From Pohlia nutans (Eukaryota; Streptophyta; Bryopsida; Bryales; Mniaceae), in assembly GCA_022496805.1 (NCBI GenBank), contig CM040085.1:22473811-22537810 (forward strand): DNA of 64,000 nucleotides. Reading direction: 5' to 3'. The translations under genes and the position numbers were made by a program. Of this stretch, positions 44,747-55,889 are shown one piece after another; the first letter of the stretch is position 1, and each line of letters starts with the position of its first letter. Under the pieces are notes generated by a model, which ran no database searches, was not told the DNA's origin, and saw nothing but the letters and a program-made list of their open reading frames with translations.

Positions 44747-46573
44747 CTAAGACGTACAAACCAGAAAGGGAGAGAAAAGGCAACAAACAATGGACCACCT
44801 CCTGCAATCAGTGTACACGTCCAGACGACTACAAATACATTCCATGCCTGGCATAATAGACATAGAATCTTCGACCTTACCAAAAAATCACAAAGTAGAG
44901 AGTAAACCAGGCTTATTTCCATGTTGAAGAACTCCATATATTTTGAATGAAACAATATATATATGGGGCCAAAAGAAATGGGTCAACATTAGCCAAATAT
45001 ATACTAATTTCTAATGAAATTTCAAACTCACCACAGTAAATGCTCCAGTCTCCACTATCTCTTGTGTGAGCCCATTTGCTGGAATCAATACTTCCAGTTT
45101 GGTGTTGCTCCTTATTTTCTGGACTCAGTAAAATGCTTGTAAAACGTTGATCTATTTTGTACAGTAATAGTGCATTTTGAGTACGAGTTTGTGTTCAGAA
45201 CTATGACGACACAAGTAACATAAGTTATTTGCATCAACCCTAAAGGTTCTTTCACCAACAACTCCAATATCAAAGTGTCCAAAACATTCCAAAGGTTAGT
45301 TATTTGATATTAAGCAGGCCCCACCAAAGAGAAAAACCAAAAATACATATATCAGTTGCTTACCACTTGCATCCCTACTAGTCGTCGGATAGTATTTGTC
45401 TGCTTGAAATATTGGGTTGGGTTATCGGTTGAAATGGAGGGAACTGAAGACGATCCACAACTATCTTCCTGCAGACCATGAATCACTTGTCTTGGAGACT
45501 TTAAAGAACAAGAGCGAACACATGTGTAAGTTGCAACAAGGCATCTATCGTGGAGAATGAGAGCATCCTATATTGATCACATTCTCCTTGAACCATTATC
45601 TCCTTTTCTTTACAGATTGCAATAATGCCAAACGATAAGTTGCTTCTTGTATATGGATTTTCCCATATGTGGCTAGTGCTTGTGTTTGATTAGAACAAAG
45701 CTCTAGTACTTTCTTTACCCTTGAAGGACCAAGGAATCATAGTTTTAAATGACAAATTCCATTGATCATATTGTAAAGAATATAATTCAGATAGAACCAG
45801 ATTTTATATCACTGGAATTGGTGAACATTGCATGTGTTGGTCAAAAGATGACAACTTGAAATGTGGAACTTGGTCCCCTAAAGTCCCTGAATAACTTGTC
45901 TTTTAGTGAAATACTTCACCCATTGAACTTGGGTCTAAAGCTCTTAGAACCAAGATACAAAAAAATTAGCACAAAGAGAATTCCAAGTGCTCACGGAGCA
46001 GCATCACTCGCATTGTCACGACTAGAGGCATTTGGCAGGATCACTCTAAAGATTGAACTGCAGCTCAAAAGACCTTGTAAGTAACCACACCTCATTCCAA
46101 TAGAAACGCTTGCCTAAAATGTACATGGTCTCAACACAAGAGCCTAGGGTCGATTTTGGATACACCTATAATGAGCATTTTGAAAATCAATAGCTTATTC
46201 ATACAAACTAGTAGAATTTGTAACTTTTTTCCTAGACTGCATTGCCATTTCGGGATTGAGCTACTAAATTTCATTAACACAATCACCACTAGAGGAAAGT
46301 TTCAAGTTCCTACTCGTGTTGTACTGGAAGTTGAGTATGGAAATCAAATCCTACTACAGTAAGGCATAGTTTAAACCACAGAGGTTCGTTTGGTGTTCTG
46401 AGTGGGGACTCCTCCATTCCCGGGAGTGATTACCTGGGCTAAAGTTGTTTTTGGAGTTATGGCATTGCTGACACAACATGGTTTTGCCGTGATCAGCTAG
46501 GCTGTCAATGATACTTACCATTCACCTCGAAGCACGTCACCGCCACTTTGTTTTTCTCACAAACATCGCTCAT
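44747..46573 (-). CDS. Membrane protein gene, partly traced
   Basis: Exons with GT-AG borders: a possible first exon 46519-46573 (MSDVCEKNKVAVTCFEVN), then 45364-45468 (35 codons, NPTQYFKQTNTIRRLVGMQV), 45032-45118 (29 codons, KLEVLIPANGLTQEIVETGA) and 44747-44847 (AWNVFVVVWTCTLIAGGG then PLFVAFSLPFWFVRLR). The three inner exons join in frame. The last carries two hydrophobic stretches, so the product is probably an integral membrane protein. The pattern, a short beta-like LEVxIPxxG strand followed by a W-N-x-F-V membrane pair, resembles plant and bacterial proteins I cannot name. The link from the first exon is uncertain because phases do not match, so an exon is missing. Downstream, one reading (AG then ATTTAAGTGA near 44650) would stop after three residues; alternatively the rest lies beyond the 6.1-kb element. 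Function unknown. Confidence 0.5.
45714..45855 (-). mobile_element. TTAA element D, degenerate reverse copy
   Basis: Contains TTACCCTTGAAGGACCAAGG, AATGACAAATTCCATTGATC and GAACATTGCATGTGTTGGTC, the reverse complement of element D. The other terminus is lost. It sits between exons of the minus-strand membrane gene. Confidence 0.6.
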
Positions 46574-47389
46574 CGTGGCCGACGGGATACAAATTCTCTT
46601 GCCATTCAAAAGGCCAACTCACAACGCCGAGAATCTCTATGTATCACGGTGCCGATGCATGCAAAACAGATGATAATGGCACAACAGTTTCAAGTCTTCG
46701 TGCATGTCACGAGAACCAAAAACGGCACAATTAGGAAAAATTCGCCAACCAACCAGAGTTGATTTCTAACACCTCTAAGTCTCTAACCTCTAGCAATTTC
46801 TTTCTCAGCACAGAAAAATCACTGTTATTACTTCATACCTGTCATGCACGGCACAATCCTTTGATAAAACCACATCACAATAAGAATGTTGCAATGTCCA
46901 TTGCTGTAGCTTCACATAGCAGACGCAAAATCAGTAAGAGCTTCACAAACCGTAAGCTCGAAGGAACATGCTTACTACCGCAGACAGAATGTCATTTAAA
47001 GCACTGAGCATCGAAACTGGTTATGATGAGCATCGAAACTGGTTATGATCCTGCACAAATCATCGAAACAGAAGTTAGTCCGAACTACAGCATAGGGTCT
47101 TCTACTCAAAAAGAGGGCTCGACACAGAAAATAATTCTTCCAGGAAACAAATGTTGACATTAGCCCTGGGTCCAAAAACTCTTGCAGACGTGGTTCCACG
47201 AGACTTTTAACTTCGCAATATTTGCTCAGACCATAAAAGCATTCATTTTTGAAATGATCACTCTCTGACACTATTAGAAATTTACAGAATCGTTCCAACT
47301 CCAAGCCTAAACTGTAGATTCAATGGTGTAATAATGTCATCAGCTCTCATAGCTAAAGCATCAGCTGTGGCTTTATGGCAAACACAACC
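46574..47389. other. No recognised gene
   Basis: Frames of 82-102 codons on both strands have no recognisable domain. A 22-bp direct duplication (GAGCATCGAAACTGGTTATG) occurs at about 47007 and 47029. This may be upstream DNA of the membrane gene. Confidence 0.4.
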
Positions 47390-47899
47390 TTAAACGGCAG
47401 AGATAACTACAGAAAAATATCCACACCTAGATGACATGAAATACTTCAATTCAAGTGCAAATTTTTAATTGAATAAATTAGTTTTCATGTTTTTATGCTT
47501 TGTAAAGAAAATTGCCAAAAATTAGCATTTGCAGACATTGTAGTACAAAATAAATAACATTTTTAATCTTTCAAATTAATCATTTCAAATTACACATATC
47601 TAGATGTACTTCATATCAAAATGACTTCATTGAAAAAAAATTTAATGTTTTGGATTTTTTAAGTAGTTGGGAATTTTTTTTATTTTTGTACAAAAAGTCT
47701 CTTTTAAAATCTTTAAACCTCTTCGAGTTTTACATGAATTTTTTTTGTGTACTTCATGAGTGTAGGAAATCAAAACCACATCCGGTTGATCCATTTTTTA
47801 TTTTATTTTAAAGAGGGACTCATTCAAAGTTGCTATAAGGGTCGATTTTAGAGTTTAAAAGGCTTTTCGAGGTATCTATATTAGACCATTGCCCTTTAG
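47390..47899 (+). mobile_element. J-family element, copy 2
   Basis: Shares the ACACCTAGATGACATGAAAT to ACATATCTAGATGTACTTCA segment with 49.0-49.5 kb and, reversed, with 20.1-20.7 kb. Ends GGTATCTATATTAGACCATT. Confidence 0.65.
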
Positions 47900-48638
47900 C
47901 TTTTTTTTCAAAATGAATTGTTTTAAAATTACATTTTTTTGGGTTATAAAACACTAAGAATGAAAAATCATCATACTTAAAAAATCTTATGAATATATAA
48001 TATGGTTTTAATACATTTGTCACGTTTAAGGATTGACTCCCTTATACTTAATGTATACACATGTGTTAAGGGGGTATGTTTTTGGAGGGAATTGTGTCGG
48101 ATTTTGAGAATTTTAACTTCTATAGGATCATAAGGCCTTCAGGGGGCTTTTTCACTCCCTTTGAAGTGAAATTTCTAATTGACAATAACTTCAATCGGGA
48201 TTTCTTTTGTAAAGTTAGATTTTGAAAAAGGTAAATATTGAATGAAATATACACATGATAAGAATTGAAAATTTGAAAGTCAACAAAAATTTGACCATTC
48301 ATAAATTAATGAGTTTGTATCTAGTCAGAGTTTTTTATTTTAAAAGTGTGTCAAATGAGTATTTCTTTGTTTTGATCTTTTAAATTTCTAATTTTAGGTT
48401 CATTCCATCATCCAAATTGAGGAAAAACCAAAAAGTGGTCTTAGGAGCACTTTTTGATGACCTACTTTGGAGCAATGAAAAAAATCACTAAGTTTATCAA
48501 TCAAGGTAATACATACTATATTTATCTTAATATTTATGTACACTATAATGCACAAAAAATAAATTCTCAAAAAAATGAAAATAAAGGGTAAAATCAATGT
48601 TTGAAATCAAGGAAAATCCCTGGTCCTCTAGGGGTTAA
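47900..48638. mobile_element. Probable TTAA element with lost left end
   Basis: The right end CTGGTCCTCTAGGGGTTAA (TTAA at 48635-48638) matches the GGTCC-type TTAA termini. No matching left end was found. The content is AT-rich and non-coding. Confidence 0.4.
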
Positions 48639-48955
48639 GTACCCTATTGTTAGCTAATTTTCTAAAACATCACAATTTATGATACCATATTGTTACTTAT
48701 AAGGACCCTAAGTTAGCTTAAAAAAACAGTATTAGCTATTGGTTTTGTGTTGTTCACCAAAAAAAAAAAGTTATACAGTTCGCTTCAACAAAGAGAGGTC
48801 CCAAGATTGCAAAGAATGATACCTAAAATGACCACTTACTACAAGAGGTGAACAAAACCAATGAATCTGCAATCTATAAAAGTCTGCTCAATGAAGGACC
48901 AAAAAGCCGATACTACTATAGATTCCCTTTAGCAAATGCAACTCAAAATGTTGCA
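48639..48955. other. AT-rich DNA, no feature seen
   Basis: Contains AATGAAGGACCAAAAAGCC (about 48890), a possible fragment of element D. Confidence 0.35.
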
Positions 48956-49510
48956 GGAAAATCAACAAATTTGTCCATTTCAATTGAATAAAATTATAAA
49001 TAAAAACTTTATAAAAATATTCACACCTAGATGACATGAAATACTTTAATCCAAGTCCAAATTTTTAATTGAATAAATTAATTTTCATGGTTTTATGCTT
49101 CGTGGGAAAAATTGCTAAAATAAGCATTTGCAGGCATTGTAGTAAAAAATAAATAATATTTTTAATTCTTCAAATTAATCATTTCAAATAACACATATCT
49201 AGATGTACTTCACATCAAAAATTGGTACCAAAATGAGGTCATTGGATATTTTAAATGTTTTGGATTTTTAAGCAGTTGGGACAAGTTTTGATTTTTGTAC
49301 AAAAAGTCTTTTTTTAAATCTTTAAAACTCTTCAAATTTTAAATGAATCTTTTTTGTATACTTCATGAGTGTAGGAAATCAAAACCACATTCAGTCAATT
49401 CATTTTTTATTTTGTTTTAAAGAGGGACTCTTTCAAAGTTGCCATAGGGGCTGATTTCAGAGTTAGAAGGGCTTTTCGGGGTACCCATATCAGAGCATTG
49501 CCCTTTAAGT
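48956..49510 (+). mobile_element. J-family element, copy 3
   Basis: Highly similar to copy 2 along its length; ends GGGGTACCCATATCAGAGCA then TTGCCCTTTAA, the same end as the 235-bp MITE at 8.4 kb. Confidence 0.68.
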
Positions 49511-49511
49511 A

Positions 49512-50333
49512 ATCATAACGTTCTTCAGCCCTTACCAGACCACACCCTTTCTCTACAATGTCGCTACAATGTAAAGTATTAATAAAATAATTCAACTCTC
49601 CAACCCTTGTTGTTTGGCCTAGCTGAAGTTAGAGAAAATTCTTTGCAATTCCTCCAATCCCTTAACAGATGCTTGATATTTGGAGGTGCAACAGTGGGCC
49701 TTTAAAGAATGTTATGATTGAATTACAAATGAATTTTGAATTTTACATTTCAAATTTTATACAAAATATTGGTGATGGCAATCATAGATCTGACTGTATG
49801 GATAGAATTTAAAATTCATAATGTACAACTTTTATTCATACATCAAGTTCAAAATATCCCTCTTAGTTGCATTTAATAATGCATCTTTGCAATTCTCCAA
49901 ATCTAGAAAGGGCTGAAGGCATTTAGCGGTTAATGAGTTTTCTTTCATTTATGTTAAAATTTTAAAAGTAAAAAGCCGGATTTGCTCATAAAAAAGGGTC
50001 ATCCTGATAAGAGATAGAGAAAGGTGCTCTGGTATAGTGCCAAATGTAATTTGTTACAGATGAAAAAGACAATGCTTAAGCTTAAGTTTTGGGAGATGCC
50101 GAAAAGCTTATTTTATTCCCTACTGAACACAGTAATGCAGTGGACTTGATGCATAATGTTCTTCAGGACCACACTCTTTACACTGTAGCAGCATTGTAGA
50201 GTAACTACTAATAAAATAATTCAACTCTCTGACTCTCTTTACTTGGCCCAACTGAAGTTAAAGAAAATTCTCTGTGATTCCTCCGATTTCCTAACAGATG
50301 CTTGAAATCTGAAGATGAAAAGTACAGTGGGGT
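49512..50333. repeat. Segmental duplication of about 180 bp
   Basis: 49512-49700 and 50157-50333 share TTAATAAAATAATTCAACTC, TGAAGTTA(G/A)AGAAAATTCT and AACAGATGCTTGA(T/A)AT. A truncated family A element lies between the copies. Confidence 0.7.
49717..49933 (+). mobile_element. TTAA family A MITE, copy 6 (truncated)
   Basis: Right part only, from GAATTACAAATGAATTTTGA to GGCATTTAGCGGTTAA. Confidence 0.78.
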
Positions 50334-50339
50334 CCAACA

Positions 50340-50756
50340 TGGAATGGCGTTTTTGGTTTCGCAGTGAGAAATGTTTTAGTACTGCCAACTTTGGAAGCCT
50401 CCCGAGAGCTCAAAAATTGGTATCTTACCACGAAATTTTTACAAGAGACTCATCTTTAAGTTAATTATATGTATGCCAAATTTCAAGGCCGAAATATTCA
50501 CCCCAAAAAAGTTATTCAGAATCTACCAACATTGGTAGCTGTGGAATTTTTTTCACTGCTGCCAACTTTGACAGCCTCCCGAGAATGGAAAAAAAAATTC
50601 CTTACTTTGGTTTTTTTTTGGTAGAAACCAATTTGTGTTAGTAATATATGGTAAAAATCTCAAGTCTAAAAGATTAGTAAAAAAAAAGATATTCCTAATC
50701 TACCAACATGTGTAGTTGTGGGAAACAATGGGGGAAACCATTTCATTGCTACCAAC
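50340..50756. repeat. Imperfect tandem repeat, period about 180 bp
   Basis: GCCAACTTTGGAAGCCTCCC (50384), GCCAACTTTGACAGCCTCCC (50561) and ACCAACTTTTGTAG (50751) mark three units. Each is followed by an AATCTACCAACAT-like phrase. Confidence 0.6.
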
Positions 50757-50758
50757 TT

Positions 50759-51147
50759 TTGTAGTGATTCACCCAAAATTTCGAAGATTTCAGTGTAAAA
50801 GTGCTCTTTAAAAAGTCAACTCGTAAAATTAAGTAACCAAAAAATCTCCAAAAAACACTACACTTAAAGTATTACATTTCAACCAGTCACAAAAAATTTC
50901 ATGTACAAATTGTTAATATCTTATTCGTAATTAAATTACAAAAGAATGTTCAATTTCAAGTTTCAAATTTTATACAAAAATATCGGTGATAGCAATCGCA
51001 AATCTAATTGTATAGATAGAATCTAAAATCCATAATATACAACTTTTATTCATACATCAAGTTCAAAATATCCCTCTGGATTGCATTTTATAAGACATCT
51101 TTGAAATTCTCCAAATCTATAGAGGGGTGAGGATGTTTAGGGGTTAA
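50759..51147 (+). mobile_element. TTAA family A MITE, copy 7 (left end lost)
   Basis: Runs from GTAGTGATTCACCCAAAATT to GGATGTTTAGGGGTTAA. Its right TTAA (51144-51147) is shared with element B. Confidence 0.83.
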
Positions 51148-51660
51148 CCCCTAAATGTACCAGGGTATCCCTGGAATTGACAATTTGAGAAAAATCATCA
51201 TAAAGTATTATTTAGAAGAATATTTGGGAATTGATATACAAATGAAAGTTCTAGATTTTGAATTTTAGATTCCATCTGTACGGTTTGATTCACTAATACT
51301 ATCAGCAATATTTAATTATAAAATTTGAAAGTTAAAATTAAAAATTCCTTCTAAATTCGATTACAAACAAAATTGTAATATTTTTTGAGTAAAATTTGTT
51401 GGAATGAATTTGAAATGAGATACTCACAAACGTGGTGATTCTTTGAATTTTTTTGTGTTTTTTAAATCTATGACCTCATTTTTGCAAGGCCACTTTTGAA
51501 CTACAGTCAATGCAATTTTGGCTTGGTCAATGACTTGACATACTTCTACATTTGTAATTTTAAAAATGGATGACTTTCATCCAAGCATTGATGAAAACGT
51601 GAGAAAGGTTTGAATCTGTTAGTTGTCCAGTTTCTGGACGCTTTGACGTTTAGGGGTTAA
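51144..51660. mobile_element. TTAA element B, 517 bp
   Basis: Left TTAACCCCTAAATGTACCAG; right GACGTTTAGGGGTTAA at 51645-51660. The interior differs from family A. It abuts copy 7 through one TTAA. Confidence 0.8.
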
Positions 51661-51803
51661 CTCAAGTATCTGAAAAAGCTCAGATAATTACTTGCAGATA
51701 AAGATCTCAGTGCCATTGCTGCCTATGCTGCTTGTGAGTTTGAGGAGTTTGATCAATATTGGTGCAAAAAGCAACTCATTTGAGTGAAGTAGACACCGCA
51801 CTA

Positions 51804-52098
51804 CCGTAGTACCATAGCTGGGTTGCCAAAAAATAATTCAAAAAATATAAAACGTAAAAAAATCAGAAATTATGAGGACAAAAAACGAAAATAGAATAAA
51901 TTATTTTTAGCTATATTTTGCTATCTCTAAGGTATTTTGGGCCATTTTGGGCCATTTTGGGCCATTTTGGGCCATTTTGAATCACTTTTGGCTTAAAAAC
52001 AAAAACCAATAAATTCGTTTTTTTTAGGAACGAACCTTATTTTTCAAGAAATATTAAATATTCGTTCATGGGGAGGCGATCCAACTATGGTACTACAG
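51804..52098. mobile_element. TIR element, GTAGTACCATAG ends
   Basis: CCGTAGTACCATAGCTGGGT at the left and ATCCAACTATGGTACTACAG at the right are inverted repeats with few mismatches. It contains a GGGCCATTTT microsatellite. Confidence 0.65.
51933..51978. repeat. GGGCCATTTT microsatellite
   Basis: A 10-bp unit (TTGGGCCATT) repeated four times, with partial units at the edges. Confidence 0.9.
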
Positions 52099-52730
52099 TT
52101 TCTAGGTTAGAGCATGGCCATCAACCGGCTGGCATCTGACATGGAAAACATTGGAAGCAGGGGGTTTAGAGTGACTCATCTCGTAAAGGGTGAATGATGG
52201 CCCATTCACAACAAGAAGTTCCAGCACTTGTGTTGCGTTCCTGGTATGTTGCAAGGTAAATTTCAAAAATAATACACAATTTCTTGCGGTGTTAGAGTCT
52301 TGTCTCTTCTTGCTTTGGAGTCACCAGTCACCCAAAATGCGTTGGAACAGCTTCTTGCATACGTCAAGCTAAAAAAAAAAAAATTACAAGAACACACTGT
52401 AGCTACCAAAAACTTACTTGACAAACACACATTCTTAATCGCACTCGCATTGGGTGACTGGTGTGAACAGGCCATGAGGCAATTTAGAGGCACGCCCTCG
52501 TCCCCGTCAAGTGGCATACTAAAAAGTTTTTCAATTTAAATTGGCTGATAATAGATGAACTTAATAAAATAGATGCAGTCAGGCGACCACACCTAGTTGT
52601 AACACTGATTTAATTACGACACTCCAAAATCTTGCACAAGTGTACATTGAATTAGGCATTTTCAAAATGTACACCATTCTAACATCAGAACTCATTACCT
52701 TTAGGTCATCTGCCAATAAGATGTTGAACC
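52099..52730. other. No recognised gene; possible element remnant
   Basis: A GAGCATGGCCATCAACC segment at 52111 resembles the GAGCAT Tourist-like end. CACCAGTCACCC (about 52321) recurs inverted as GGGTGACTGGTG (about 52452). A 79-codon frame (52300-52539) lies across this fold and has no domain. Confidence 0.35.
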
Positions 52731-53014
52731 TTCAGAGTATTGCATTTCAATCCACCACAACAATTTTCATCCACACATTGTCAATATCTTATTCGTAATT
52801 GAATTACAAAATATTTTTGAATTTCAGGTTTTAAAATTTATACAAAATATTAGTGATAGCAATTGTAGATCTAACCATATGGATAGAATTTAAAGTTATA
52901 ATTTACAACTTTTATTCATACATCAAGTTCAAAATATCCATGTTAGTTGCATTTTGTAATGCATCTTTGCAAAACTATCAAATTTGGAGAGGGGTGAGGA
53001 CACTTAGGGGTTAA
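52731..53014 (+). mobile_element. TTAA family A MITE, copy 8 (left end lost)
   Basis: From AGAGTATTGCATTTCAATCC to GAGGACACTTAGGGGTTAA; interior matches copies 1 and 5. Confidence 0.8.
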
Positions 53015-53116
53015 AGTGTTGTAATTAAGTGTAGCAATTACTTTAGTTTGGTCTCCAACCAAGGATAAAGAGCAAGAAACCTTTATAATTTGACGATTAC
53101 CAGTTATGTTACCACT

Positions 53117-53368
53117 CATTAGTAGAAAGGTAGTCTTTGGACATTAAGGAATAGTATCAGAGCATTGTTCCAAATTGGCACTAAGCTAGTGTTGATATGG
53201 GCCTTGGGTACCATGCTTTGGCACTATTCCTTACTTTGGTACCATGCTCTGGTACCATACTTTGGCACAACATGGTGCCAAGGCCCATATTGACATTAGC
53301 TTAGTGCCAATATGGTATTATACTCTGATAGTATTCTTCATGTCCAAAGGCCACCTTTTCTACTAATG
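53117..53368. mobile_element. Foldback MITE
   Basis: CATTAGTAGAAAGGTAGTCT at the left pairs with the right end (CCTTTTCTACTAATG). The arms continue inward through GGACAT, TTGGCACTAAGCTA and GGGCCTTGG, so almost all of its 252 bp can fold. ACT flanks both sides. Confidence 0.72.
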
Positions 53369-53564
53369 ACTTAAAATTTTGAAAGAGTTCCAACTATAGA
53401 TAATAACCACTATTATTAACTATTGTTGCCAAGTTACTAACTATAACATTTTTAATTTTAGAGTTCTTGAACCCTTCCACAGTTGTCAGTTCTACAGTGA
53501 CATCACTAAAGACCATTGAATTCAAGGTTTCCTACTCTCCTTTCATGCTATACACACTAGTAGA

Positions 53565-53585
53565 AAAGGATCAGTATGGTATGAG
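53565..53585 (+). repeat. CACTA-type element end
   Basis: CACTAGTAGAAAAGGATCAG, the same type as the end at 40576. No right end found nearby. Confidence 0.35.
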
Positions 53586-53826
53586 CACTTTAGTGGCCGG
53601 TCAAAGTGTCATACGAATTGGGCTGAGGGGTTGCAGTCTAAGTAAACCGTCCAAACAATGGACTTTTAGAACTCTTAATTCACAGGTTACTAATTTACTA
53701 TAAATATATGATGGAGCTAAACGGTTAAATTTAGGTAAATTAATTTGGACTAGAGTAGAAGGGCTAAATCTATGTAACCATGGAAAATGAGGTCAATAAG
53801 GTCCGAGATGACCCTAAACTACCAAG

Positions 53827-54175
53827 AACACGCAATTCGCTATTTACGCACTTGGCCATATAATCATGCACTTGGTCCCCGGAAGCATTAAAAATATTGT
53901 CTAAAAAACTGTCTAAAAAACAACCATTTTTGTCGTTCTACAATTACTTTCATTGTAAACAAACAATTATTTAATTTAATTTTTATTCTTATCTTTATCT
54001 TTTATCTTTATCTTTTGTTTTATTTTTTCTTTTATCTTTTCTTTATCTTGTTTCATTTATCTTATTTCTTTCTTGTCTTCAATTTCTTTTCCTTCTTGTC
54101 TTCCTTCTTGTCTTCTTCTTTTTCTTCTAATTTTTTTCATTCCTCTTGTGGCAGCCGCAAATCCTTCGCCCGCAC

Positions 54176-54217
<42 letters not shown>

Positions 54218-54231
54218 CCTTTTTTTTTTTT

Positions 54232-54263
<32 letters not shown>

Positions 54264-54383
54264 TGATTTCGTCTTTTTTTTTGTTTGTGGCTCATGAACC
54301 CTGAAAATAGAAATTAAAAAAAAAAAAATTAGGGTTCAGCTGCCGGTGGCTGAACCCTAAACGGCGGAGGACACACCAAAAAA

Positions 54384-54415
<32 letters not shown>

Positions 54416-55738
54416 AAAAAAAAAAATTAAGTTTTTTATTTTTATTTTTAGTCTGCTGTGGGCTAGAGGGTGCGCGGCCGCGCACCCACTGCCTCATTTT
54501 CTCCTTTCTTCCTCTCTTCTCTCTCCCTCTCCTTCCCTCTTCTTCTCTCTCCCCTCTCCTCTCTCCTCATATATATAGGGGAGAGGGAGGGAGAGAGGGA
54601 GAGAGGGAGAGGGGGAGAGGGGGAGAGGGGGAGAGGGGGAGAGGGGGAGAGGGGGAGAGGGAGAGAGGGAGAGAGGGAGAGAGGGAGAGAGGGAGAGAGG
54701 GAGAGAGGGAGAGAGGGAGAGAGGGAGAGAGGGAGAGAGGGAGAGAGGGAGAGAGGGAGAGAGGGAGAGAGGGAGGGAGAGAGGGAGAGAGGGAGAGAGG
54801 GAGAGAGGGAGAGAGGGAGAGAGGGAGAGAGGGAGAGAGGGAGAGAGGGAGAGAGGGAGAGAGGGAGAGAGGGAGAGAGGGAGAGAGGGAGAGAGGGAGA
54901 GAGGGAGAGAGGGAGAGAGTGAGAGAGGGAGAGAGGGAGAGAGGGAGAGAGGGAGAGAGGGAGAGAGGGAGAGAGGGAGAGAGGGAGAGAGGGAGAGAGG
55001 GAGAGAGGGAGAGAGGGAGAGAGGGAGAGAGGGAGAGGGGGAGAGGGGGAGAGGGGGAGAGGGGGAGAGGGGGAGAGGGGGAGAGGAAGAGAGGAGAAAA
55101 TGAGGGAGTGAGTGCGCGGCTGCGCACCCACTAGCCCACAGCAGACTAAAAATAGATTTTATTTTTTTATTTTTATTTTTATTTTTTATTTTTTATTTTT
55201 TTTTGTTGGGCGCATCCTCCGCCGTTTAGGGTTCAGTCGCCGGCGGCTGAACCCTAAATTTTTATTTTTTTAAATTTCTATTTTCAGGGTTCATGAGCCC
55301 CAAATAAAAAAGAAGACGACATCAAAAAAAAAAAAAAAAAAAAAAAAAAACAAAGGTTTTTTTTTTTTTTTTTTTTTTTCTGTCTTTGGTGCAGGCGAAG
55401 GATTTGCGGCTGCCACAAGAGGAATGAAAAAAAATAGAAGAAAAAGAAGAAGACAAGAAGGAAGACACGAAGGAAAAGAAATTGAAGACAAGAAAGAAAT
55501 ATGATAAAATGAAACAAGATAAAGAAAAGATAAAAGATAAAATAAAATAAAAGATAAAGATTAAAGATAAAGATAAGAATATAAATTAAATAAAATAACT
55601 GTTTGTTTACAATGAAAGTAATTGTAGAACGACAAAATCGTTCTTTTTTAAAGAACTTTTTACACAAAAAAATTTAAGCAATATTTGCTCATGAAATGAA
55701 CGCATTTGACCAAGTGCATAAATAGCGAATTGCGTGTT
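53827..55738. mobile_element. 1.9-kb foldback element with GGGAGAGA core
   Basis: The arms (53827-about 54560 and about 55090-55738) are inverted copies. Outer ends are AACACGCAATTCGCTATTTA; inside, the same features recur in mirror order: a TTTATCTTTATC-rich tract, GGCAGCCGCAAATCCTTCGC, long A/T runs, TTAGGGTTCAG..GGCTGAACCCTAA, a GTGCGCGGCCGCGCAC palindrome and CTCATTTTCTCC. CAAG flanks both sides (53823-53826, 55739-55742). The centre is a minisatellite. Frames here (for example Ser-Leu-Pro repeats of 186-222 codons) are repeat artefacts. A transcript would form a stem of about 650 bp. Confidence 0.85.
54583..55085. repeat. GGGAGAGA minisatellite
   Basis: About 500 bp of GGGAGAGA units, with GGGGGAGA variants at both edges. 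It forms the unpaired centre of the foldback. Confidence 0.95.
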
Positions 55739-55889
55739 CAAGGTGATGGTGGTAAGGTACCCAAACCGAATGGAGAGGTTGGCGGTTCGATTCCCGGCTG
55801 TGAAATCGTCTTACTACTTGATTGGAAAAACTTGCCGCGGGTTGCAAAAATGCAATTCGTGTGTGTCAAAAAAAGAAAAAAAAGAAAAT

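Larger units (their letters stand above)
53799..55889 (+). mobile_element. tRNA-related SINE, split by a foldback insertion
   Basis: The right part (55743-55889) has GGTTCGATTCC at 55784-55794, an exact match to the RNA polymerase III B-box consensus. A weaker A-box-like TGATGGTGGTAAGG lies about 30 bp upstream, and the 3' tail is A-rich (55868-55889). The 16-bp sequence GAAAATGAGGTCAATA follows the tail and also occurs at about 53782-53797. If this is the target duplication, the SINE's first about 28 bp (53799-53826) are separated from the rest by a 1.9-kb insertion. SINEs are copied by LINE machinery; no LINE is visible here. Confidence 0.68.

Noticed and set aside
52591..53060. Outer TIR element around family A copy 8
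   Set aside because: TTAATTACGACACT and TTAATTACAACACT are similar and inverted, but the match is short and AT-rich and no target duplication is clear.
54463..55134. Frames of 150-222 codons with Ser-Leu-Pro or Arg-Glu-Gly repeats
   Set aside because: They are translations of the GGGAGAGA minisatellite in all frames and have no other coding signs.
55743..55830. Functional tRNA gene
   Set aside because: The B box is perfect but the A box is weak, no acceptor stem can be formed by eye, and an A-rich tail follows; it is better read as a SINE head.
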